NCBI GenBank assembly: GCA_029964075.1
Contig: CM057149.1
Coordinates: 25,186,197 to 25,250,196, forward strand
Direction: 5' to 3'
Length of the DNA: 64,000 bases
DNA from: Patiria pectinifera
Taxonomy: Eukaryota > Echinodermata > Asteroidea > Valvatida > Asterinidae
Made by a program: the position numbers and the translations under genes. The notes below the pieces were generated by a model. That model did no database searches. It saw only the letters and a program-made list of their open reading frames with translations, and had not been told where the DNA came from. Shown piece after piece: positions 56,344 to 64,000 of this stretch. Position 1 is the stretch's first letter, and each line of letters begins with the position of its first letter.

Positions 56344-58887
56344 CTAGAAATAATCCTGAAGTCTCGCCGGCCTTCTCTGAGAACGGGTACTCCTCCTCTC
56401 TGACATGAAGGGCGAAGTTCCTGTCGCAGAGGGCGCTACAGTTGGTGTCGGGGAAACAGATACTGTAGCAGGCGGGGCTGATGAGGGGTCATCAGCGCGT
56501 TTGGTGCTGGATGTTTTCCTGGCGTTACTGCGGGGGACAGCATCATCCTTTGAGAGAGAACCCTTCTCCATCAAAGCTTTACGAAGGTCCGGCATCCATT
56601 TTGGGACCTCGTCACTGAGATACTGCTTAAGTCGGTCATGGTGAAGAATTTTTGTTCTTCCCCGTTGCTTGAACCGGACTTCAAACAGAAGATCACTCAA
56701 TGTTCTGAGAATGATGCAGGGGCCTGCCCATTTAGCTCGTTTTAGCTTGGGAGATAACCCAGGGGTTTTTGTGCTGTCTCGCATGTACACCAAGTCACCA
56801 ATTTGATAGTTTCTTTGGGAAACTCGGGGATCGTGGTCCTTCCTCTGTCTTTCAGCGGATTTACCAAGATGTTGACGAACCAGATGATAGACGGTTTCCA
56901 TCCGTTTCCTCACGGATGCAACATACTCGCATTCATTTTGAGGTTGGTCCTCTGTGTTGGGGCCACCGAGTACAAGCGCAATTGGTAGATGGGTTTCTCG
57001 ACCTAACATAAGCATATTAGGCGAGTAACCTGTAGATTCATGCTGGCAACTTCTGTACGCTGAAGTTAGAAGTGGGAGGTGGATGTCCCAATTGCGTTGG
57101 TCACTGTCAACATACACTGCGATCATGTCAACCAGAACTTGATTGAATCTCTCCGCCTGTCCATTGGCGGATGGATGGTATGGGGAAGTTCGAGTCTTGT
57201 GGATTTCCAACAGCTTACAAACTTGTTGCATGAGATGAGACTCATAAGTTCGGCCTTGGTCGGAGTGAATGTCAAGGGGTGGGCCAAAACGGGAAATATA
57301 TTCGTAGACGATTTTATGAGCCACCGTCTCTGCCTTTTGGTCGGGAATCGGATAAGCTTCCATCCACTTTGTGAATTGGTCACCGACTAAAAGGATGTAT
57401 TTGTTCCCATTGTCACTGATAGGGAATGGACCAAGGATATCCGTGACTAGTCTGTCCATCGGTGCGCCGACTCGATAATCCTCGAGGTGTGCTCTGGGGG
57501 TTGTGTGTGGCCTTTTGCGGGCACCACACTTAGCACACTTGCGGACCCAGTCACGAACTGTTTCCTTTAGCCTGTACCAGTAAAACTGGCATTTGATTTT
57601 CTGAGCAGTTTTCTTCACCCCGAGGTGAGCAGAGGTGACGGCGTCGTGTGCAGCTTTAAGAACGGCACTCTGCAGTTCTCGAGGAATCACAAGTTGCAGG
57701 TAAGATTGGGTCTGGTCAGGAGTCACCCATCTTTTAAAAAGAACACCGTCTTTCAGCACCAGCTGTTGCCATAGCAACCACAAGTTCCTAGTGGCGGGAC
57801 TTTCACGTGCTATCTGGTCTCTGCTTGGTCTCTCAGGTGATTTGGTCATCAACTCCATGATGATCTTCAGGTCTGGATCTGCTCTCTGCAGTTTAGCTAT
57901 TTCCTCTGTCGTGTAGCCACCGACCCAAGATGTGGCTCGTCCGGCGCTGAGACCGGCGGGGGCGCTAGAAGGGGCACGATCACTCGTGACCTCACCATCT
58001 TGGTCATCTTGCTGTCCAGTTGGATTCGATTGTTCTGCAAGTTGCTGCCCGGCACTTGAACCGGCATCGGCATCCTTTTGCGGGATGCAGGGCGCGTTGC
58101 AGTTCATCTCTCTTCCAGCTGAATCAGAGGATTTTGTAGCAGGTTTAGTTCGGTTGTTCGGCCGTACTACCCGAATGGCTGTGGGCAAATTGGCTTGCCC
58201 GGGAGTTTCTCCAGTAGGCGTGGCTGTGTGCGGAAAACGATCTTTGAACTGTCCATCGTCAAAGTCGCTGCAGGTAAACTCACTGCACGAGCGCCAAATA
58301 AGTTTACCAATGCTACACACAGGAACCAGTAGGAGGGTTACCAACGTTGCCATCAGTACGAGGACTGTCCGTGGGGATACGGGTTTGGCCTGAGGGTTGA
58401 CGTCATTGCTCGAGGGCTGATCGTCAGCAGCTGAAGTTCTCTTTGGGAATTGAACTTCAGCGGAGGTAGCGTTTACTCGTCTGGTCGAAAGGGGGACCAC
58501 ATCGTCGACTTTCGAAAAATCGGACCACAGCTCGCTTTTGGCTTTGCACTTCTCGCAACCGCCGCAGGGGAGTTCAGCGAGTATGGTCGTTCCGTCATAG
58601 CACGGACAATCGTCAGAGTCACATGGCACCCTAGAGAGGGCATCTGCGTTGCCATGTTTCCTCCCTGGTCGATGTTCGATTTTGAAGTCGAACTGAGACA
58701 AGATTTGAAGCCATCTTGCCATCTGATCGACAGGCTCACGAAAAGACATGACCCATCGAAGAGCGCTGTGGTCAGTTCTGATGAGAAACTGTTTGCCCAG
58801 TAGGTAGTGTCGGAAGTACTGAAGGAAGGTGACGATTGCGAGGAGTTCTCTCCTCGTGGTGCAGTAGCGACGCTGCGGCTTTGTCAT
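56344..58887 (-). pseudogene. Gypsy B pol, second part: RNase H end, membrane-like insert, integrase
   Basis: 847 residues (numbered from the first Met in this frame). The end of RNase H (residues 1-86: ELLAIVTFLQYFRHYLLG, HRPGRKHGNADALSR) is followed by a cysteine cluster (94-114). A region of about 200 residues then contains a hydrophobic helix (about 173-198: TVLVLMATLVTLLLVPVCSI) and a polar Gly/Ser/Asp/Gln-rich stretch. The integrase has an H2C2 zinc-binding domain (H414, H421, C451, C454) and a core with D483 (TDILGPF), D543 (HSDQG) and E579 (GQAERFN). A GPC-type C-terminal module (KWAGPCIILRTL) and a Ser/Pro-rich tail ending RLQDYF follow. Catalytic residues are intact. The frame differs by one base from the preceding pol segment. 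Confidence 0.9.
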
Positions 58888-58894
58888 CGACCGA

Positions 58895-60931
58895 CTAGCA
58901 TAATGCTATCGGCCGTTCTTCCTCCCTCTGGGTCCGATCACACCACTGGAGTTGCGATAGAGTAGCACCGATGCCACTATCTGAAGCATCGGTATCAATG
59001 ATGAATAACCCATCATCATTGGGGTACGACATGACTTCGTTGCCGGTGAGGGCGGCCTTTAATTTCTCAAAAGCCGCTTGACAGTCATGAGTCCACTTAA
59101 ACGTCTGTCCGGCCTCTAACAGACGATGTAAGGGGCTGGCTAACGTGGCGAATTGGGCTATGAACCTACGGTAGTAAGAACATAGTCCCAGGAAAGAGCG
59201 TACTTCAGTTATGTTCTTGGGGGTGGGCCAGTTCTGCACAGCAGAAACTTTACTAGGGTCTGGTTTGACACCATCTGGTGTGATGATGTGACCGAGGAAC
59301 AGAACTTCCGTCTGGAAGAGTTCACACTTGCTCGGTTTCAGCTTCAGTCCAGCGTTCCCTAGTCGGCGTAGGACTTCACCAAGACGCTCAATATGCTCGG
59401 AAAATGTTGATGACAGGATGATAATATCGTCTAGATATATCAGCAGAGTTCGCCATTGCAAACCTTTGAGGACTAGCTCCATACAGCGCTCAAAGGTACT
59501 GGGTGCGTTGCATAACCCAAACGGCATGGTCACGTACTCGTACAGTCCACTTCGGGTTACGAACGCGGTTTTGGGACTGTCTTCCTTCTTCACTTCAATC
59601 TGCCAGTAGCCCGACTGCAGATCGAGGGTGCTGAAGATTTTTGCCCCACTCAGGCAATCTAGGCAGTCATCAACACGGGGTAGGGGATACGCGTCACGGC
59701 GCGTAACATCGTTCAGCTTACGATAGTCGACACACGGACGAGTTGTGCCGTCCTTTTTCCTGACAAAAACCATCGGTGATGCCCAGGGGGATGTTGACTC
59801 GCGGATCACACCCGCCTTGAGTTGGCTCTCGAGAACTTTCTCCTCCTCGCCCTGAAATGCCTTGGGGGGACGGCGGGGAGGCTGTCGTATGGGGCGTGCG
59901 TCGCCGGTGTCAATAGTGTGCTGCACTATTGACGTTTTTCCCAAGTCCTCCGCGGATTTGGCAAAAGTGTTCTCGTGGCTGGCCAAAAGTTCACACAATG
60001 CTTTCTGCTGGTGTGGGGACAGGTTTTCACAACTCCTCTCGTACAGTTTCTGTAGGTTTTCTGACCACTTGTCAGAAGGATTTGAGGTGTCGGGGACGGC
60101 GGGACTGACTGGGTTGACTGCGTATGGCGTTGGGCGGGCATGCTCTCTGCACACACGCGTTACTCGATAGAGGTGATCGGTTTCACAGTTTTCCTGCTCG
60201 GCTATGAGCTCAACCGCATCAACTTCATGCAGATATCCAAGCGTTGTACCCGCTTGAAGTTCAATGTTCTCGGGTGAAGTGTTCACAAGTCGGACAGTTA
60301 TGCCGATGTCTTCTCGGCGGGGATCAATGAGTGAACTGCCAACCACAACATTGTGACGAAGGTTGGCAGGTTCAACGACTGCATACATGGAACTCAGTTT
60401 GTGATGATCAGCTATACCCTCTGCTACCCAGTCGCTGCATGCTGGAATTGTAGTGTTCTGCTTCAGTGCGATCTTAACTACACGGGGAGGGGCTCCTTGG
60501 ACTGTCCACTGAACCCAGTTACCGGCAATTCGTATGCCGTTGCGTGCCTCCAATATGCAATCATAGTGGTATAGAAAGTCATAGCCAAGGATTCCTTCAT
60601 CGCTGATGGGGGCGACAAATGCATCCCATTGGAAGTGCTGTTCACCAATAATCATGTCGATTGTGGCAACACCTTCAATGTCAATGAGTTCCTTGTTTGC
60701 AGTTTCTAGTTTTGTGCTTTTGCACGGGGGTTTGAGTTCAGGGCGTTTTTCAGCAGGGATCTGGCTGAAAAGTGCTGAAGAAATGATGGTCACCGCCGCT
60801 CCAGTGTCGACTAAAAGTTCGCTGTCTTGGTCGCATATCTGCACTCGCAAAAATGCAGACATGCCTTGAAATTGCTGTCTACCCATTCGGATAGTGTTCT
60901 GTTCATTGGGACGGACCGGTGCCAGTCCGCG
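58895..60931 (-). pseudogene. Gypsy B pol, first part: protease, reverse transcriptase, RNase H start
   Basis: Open from just after the gag stop; first Met at 60886 (663 residues from there). The protease has LLVDTGAAVTIIS (residues 24-36). The RT has WASPMVFVRKKDGTTRPCVD, STLDLQSGYWQIEV, MPFGLCNAPSTFERCM and catalytic YLDD (484-487). RNase H begins at FIIDTDASDSGIGATL (D631). The frame is lost at about 58905, where one extra base within the RNase H stretch after ERPIA leads to a stop; the correct reading continues in the next frame at 58887. It lies in the same frame as gag, one stop codon downstream. Confidence 0.9.
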
Positions 60932-62113
60932 TTAGTTTTCCGTCTGTATGACGACGACCTCCTTGGCCGCTATGTCCCGATCGGGGCACTTGTTTGCAAA
61001 GTGGCCGGGCTTGCCACATTTGAAACAAATAACATCCATCTGCTGTTTCTTGGCTTCAGCAGGCTTGGCGGAATTCTGCTTGTTGGCGGGCTTATCTTTG
61101 ATCAGTTTGACAATTCCGTTTAACCGTCGGTCGAGGTTGTCTTGAAACTGTTTAAACTGCTTTTGGTTGACGAACCCGGGATCAGCCTCAGATGCTGCCT
61201 GTACGGTGTTCACACGATGTGATTTTCCCGAGCTTGTGGTGTCACGGAGGCTCAGGAAGTTTTCCACCGCCGTTGTTGCCTCCTCAAGGGACTTGGGATT
61301 CGTCATGCCAACGGAAACTGCCATCTGTTGGTCGGGGAGGCCCTTCAGGAAATGGCGAAGAGCGATGCTCTCTCTGGTAACTGGATCTGCCGTAGGGTAG
61401 CCACGAAAGACGAGGCGGCGAATGTCGGCTACAAACTCCGCCAGCTTCTCCTTCGGCTGATGTCTCCTCGCTTCTAGCTGAGCGATGTAGTAATTTGGCA
61501 ATTGTCGTTCGCCAAATCGTTTACCAAGCTCCTTCACCAGGGTGTCGGACGACTTGATTGCTTCGGGATCCAGTTGCTGGTACACGTACTCGGCCGCCTT
61601 TCCACGTAGACTGCTGACAAGTCGGAAGCGCTTTTCTTCCTCGGACCAGCCGCAAGCCTCGGCGAGACCCATCAGAGGTCGGACGAAGCCTTCCCATGAC
61701 TTCGTGCCGTCAAATTCTCCTTGACGAGGGAGAGGAACATCCAGCTTATGACTCGGCTGGGTTCGGAGAGGACGGGGCTCTGCTTGCTCTGCTGCTGTTG
61801 GTTTAGGGGCGTCAGCTTTTGGAACGGTGGAAGGGGCAGTACTGGGAGCGGACATCACTGGCTGTGAGTCCTTGGGCGATTTCGCTTAAACATTGGCATC
61901 TGTCTGCTCAGCCGTTGATGGGCTGTGTAATGCAGCAGTTGCTCGGAGTTGTTTCAGCTCTTTCTCCGCCTCCACTGAACGAAGCTTGAAAAGTTCGAAC
62001 TGTTTTTTAAGTTCTTGGAGTTCTGCACTCTCTGCCTGTAGACTTGAATGCAGGTCGGTGTCATCATCATCATACAACGACTGTAACCTGCGAGATTTTC
62101 GCTTGGCAGGCAT
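60932..62113 (-). pseudogene. Gypsy B gag with premature stop
   Basis: The ATG at 62113 (in AACATGCC) opens MPAKRKSRRLQSLYDDDDTD and a coiled-coil-like ELQELKKQFELFKLRSVEAE. TAA at 61888-61886 stops it after 75 residues. In the same frame the main gag follows: capsid region (FDGTKSWEGFVRPLMGLAEA, LVSSLRGKAAEYVYQQLD, ELGKRFGER) and a CCHC zinc knuckle CFKCGKPGHFANKC near the end. It terminates at TAA 60934-60932. An ATG at 61855 could restart translation. One substitution is enough to explain the break. Confidence 0.85.
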
Positions 62114-62235
62114 GTTGGCTGCTGATATTGACAAGCAGAAAGTCAGAGTCTAAAGCTGGGAGATCCGTTCAGTGGAGGGGTACATGAAGTGACTTAATTA
62201 AAAGTCATGGTATAGTGCGATGGTGTGTGTAAGTT

Positions 62236-62257
62236 CGTATCCCAGCGCTTGCCACCA
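62236..62257 (-). promoter_or_regulatory. Primer-binding site of Gypsy B
   Basis: One base after the 5' LTR the minus strand reads TGGTGGCAAGCGCTGGGATA. Its complement ends in CCA and contains a T-arm-like TTCGTATCCC, as expected for the 3' end of a tRNA primer. I do not assign the tRNA. Confidence 0.7.
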
Positions 62258-62539
62258 GTGTAACGTCTCTCTGGGGTGAGAAACATTATCAAATAAAGAG
62301 TCAGATATATCTTACACACACACACACTAGTACTTTATTCTGGATTATTTACATCTCAGGTCAATAGAGGGCGCACTATATATACGTGTACATGTCAGGA
62401 ACTCTGTCGGGGTCAGAGCCCAGATCATCCATCTAATGCATCATAATGCGGGAGCTCTGTGTAGGTCAGAGGCTCAGCTCAAGAACCTACTGGGTGAGAG
62501 CCCAGTACAACAATGACCAGAACTTCCATTTCTGCGCGC

Positions 62540-62548
62540 TTTATATAG
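62540..62548 (-). promoter_or_regulatory. TATA box of the Gypsy B promoter
   Basis: TCTATATAAAGCGCGCAG on the minus strand in the 5' LTR; conserved in the 3' LTR at 55235-55227. The polyadenylation hexamer lies about 200 bases downstream, defining R. Confidence 0.6.
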
Positions 62549-63061
62549 ACTTTGGGTGCGCGTCTTAGCCAATGGGAGCATTGGATTCTGGTAGTTATGA
62601 ATAATGCATACGTGTACAAAGGCATGGGGAAAGTTCTCTATGGGAGATTTGTACACGATTGACTTAGACAATCTACTGGAAGAAAGTCCGAGAGCAGTGG
62701 TTAGCGGGCGAAGTAGGATCACTCGTGGGTGCGTTACGGGGAACTGATCCTCAAGGAAAAGGGAAAGAGAATAACTTCTCGGTACATAGGCTTGTGTACA
62801 AGACTTAGTCTCTAGACTAGGCAAGAATCTACACACTAATGCTATGGAGTAAAACTATGAGATGAAGGACGTAACCTGACCTCTAGCTACCGTAGGTCTC
62901 GGCCAGTGGGTTAGCGGGACACACTCGCTGGGGTGTACGGGGTCACTAAGGGGTGAATACACGGGTAGGTTTTAGCGAGCCACATTCGCTAAATGCTCGG
63001 GGTCAATGTGGGTCGGATGCGAGGTAAGGTGTGTGAGGGGAATTCGCATTGACTCCGGGGA

Positions 63062-63660
63062 TGTCACGGTCTCACTTCTCCGGCGTGCTAGCTTCTCCGG
63101 GTCGATTTGGCGGATAACTGAGCACGTTACAGTGCACGTTACATGAGCACGATTCATGCTCATGTGTCCGCTGTGCTTACTTTTCCTCGGGCTGTTTTCT
63201 GAAGTCTACCAAGCCCATTAATAACACAGTGAGGGACACCCAAGAATGTGTTATGTAACACTTCCTGTGGGTCAAGTCATTCCATGGTCTTGCAAGCATT
63301 CTGATTTGTGTTCCCAGCGTCATGCATGTGTATGTTCATGGAGGAATAATTAAGAACGAACTTCTTTGTCCGTGTTCCTTGCTCGTTTGTGGTCCATTTT
63401 GTCCTTATTTTTGCAACCACGGCTTAAAATAAATGTGCATTTCAAATTCAAGTCTTTAATATTGGGAGTTATAATAGTGCGCGCCACGAAAATTCTATGT
63501 ATACAAATATCTTACGTACACAAGTACGTACAGCCCCGAAAAACTCGGCACACTAATACAGTGACGAAAATGTACACTACTGCGCAATTTTGTGCATGCG
63601 TGTTGAAGCGAAATTTCCGTTTTGGAGAAGCTAGCACGCCGGAGAAGTGAGACCGTGACA
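63062..63660. mobile_element. 599-bp MITE with perfect 36-bp TIRs and 7-bp target duplication in the Gypsy B 5' LTR
   Basis: The ends are TGTCACGGTCTCACTTCTCC...TAGCTTCTCC and an exact inverse. CCGGGGA flanks both sides (63055-63061, 63661-63667), and the 3' LTR keeps the empty site (ACTCCGGGGAAAGG, near 55745). The insertion therefore postdates Gypsy B. Perfect TIRs suggest recent movement. Seven-base duplications fit P-like or Dada-like transposases; the superfamily is unassigned and no ORF of size is present. Confidence 0.9.
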
Positions 63661-64000
63661 CCGGGGAAAGGTGGAGGGAAAATGGCTAAGTCCTAAGTAC
63701 ATGTCCCATGGCGGTACATGTTCAATACATGTAGCAGTGAGTGCTACATGCATTGCGCGCTATACAATAGCGTACTGTACAATGTGCTGCACACTTCTAC
63801 GTGTGTCTAAGACTTCGCGGTAAGCTGCGCGCTGTGTGAGGGCCCACAGGATCGCTGCAAGCATTACGCTGTGCACGGAGTGGAATGGATTGGTTGGGAA
63901 AGAAGTAAACTACGCAATTTGCGGGAACGCAACAGTATCGTAACTGCTGCCAGCCAGTGTGCACAACGTCGTACAGTTTAATTGGCTGGCTCAGTCATTT

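Larger units (their letters stand above)
54945..63934 (-). mobile_element. Nearly complete Ty3/Gypsy retrotransposon (Gypsy B)
   Basis: The LTRs (54945-56011 and 62259-63934) begin TGTAACGTCTCTC and end GGAACGCAACA on the plus strand. The target duplication GTAT flanks both sides (54941-54944, 63935-63938). Transcription runs on the minus strand: 5' LTR at right, PBS, gag, pol (protease, RT, RNase H, integrase), polypurine tract, 3' LTR at left. Apart from a 599-bp insertion in the 5' LTR, the two LTRs differ at roughly ten places by eye, so integration is fairly recent. Gag has a premature stop and pol a one-base frameshift, so this copy cannot act alone. No env is present. Confidence 0.95.
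62259..63934 (-). repeat. 5' LTR of Gypsy B, with insertion
   Basis: About 1,070 bp of LTR once the 599-bp element and its 7-bp duplicate are set aside. Minus-strand TATA TATATAAAG at 62548-62540 and AATAAA at 62339-62334. Confidence 0.95.

Noticed and set aside
62236-62258. tRNA 3'-end-like sequence ending CCA on the plus strand
   Set aside because: It is the complement of the Gypsy B primer-binding site next to the LTR, not a tRNA gene.

Overview
The window reads as nuclear DNA of a marine invertebrate deuterostome, most probably an echinoderm. Coding density is low, exons are short and mostly phase 1, introns are AT-rich, and DNA and retro-elements are abundant. The taxon is an inference from gene types and repeat style; no marker gene is complete enough to name a species.

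Host genes. (1) A multi-exon immunoglobulin-superfamily (IgSF) type I membrane receptor lies on the minus strand. Six exons (40788-40732, 34808-34446, 33646-33437, 29391-29230, 27704-27493, 25298-25230) join in phase into 355 residues: signal peptide, Ig-V, Ig-C, transmembrane helix and short basic tail. Its introns are packed with mobile elements. (2) A minus-strand tectonin/fish-egg-lectin-like secreted protein of 326 residues lies at 13139-12159. (3) The first exon of another secreted or membrane protein (TATA box, clean 5' UTR, good Kozak, signal peptide, GTAAGT donor) lies at 897-849 and runs off the left edge. (4) Fragments remain of an adhesion-type GPCR (21430-21600, plus) and possibly of a GAIN/polycystin-like ectodomain (54384-54900, minus).

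Layout. 1.4-6.4 kb is a tandem duplication; its first copy holds a 704-bp terminal-inverted-repeat element whose empty site survives in the second copy. 7.6-8.1 kb is another inverted-repeat element. 8.73-9.47 kb is an orphan piece of ribosomal DNA (last 37 bases of 18S plus ITS1-like sequence). 12-13 kb holds the lectin gene. 17-25 kb holds small inverted-repeat elements, decayed LINE and mariner fragments and a 124-bp tandem repeat. 25-41 kb is the IgSF gene, with an hAT-like element, a foldback element built of 16-bp repeats resembling sea urchin TU elements, and a decayed Gypsy copy (35993-40716) in its introns. 40.86-51.43 kb is a wrecked Gypsy element invaded by two LINEs, one of which carries a further inverted-repeat element. 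51.4-52.9 kb is a long-TIR composite element.

54.9-63.9 kb is a nearly intact Gypsy element on the minus strand, with matching LTRs, a 4-bp target duplication, primer-binding site, polypurine tract, gag, and pol with protease, RT, RNase H and integrase. It is disabled by an in-frame stop in gag and a one-base frameshift in RNase H. A 599-bp element has inserted into its 5' LTR. Its pol carries an unusual hydrophobic segment between RNase H and integrase. I found no CRISPR array, operon or other prokaryotic-type system. The most novel items are the IgSF gene model, the new first exon and several small transposon families whose boundaries are fixed by empty sites or perfect target duplications.
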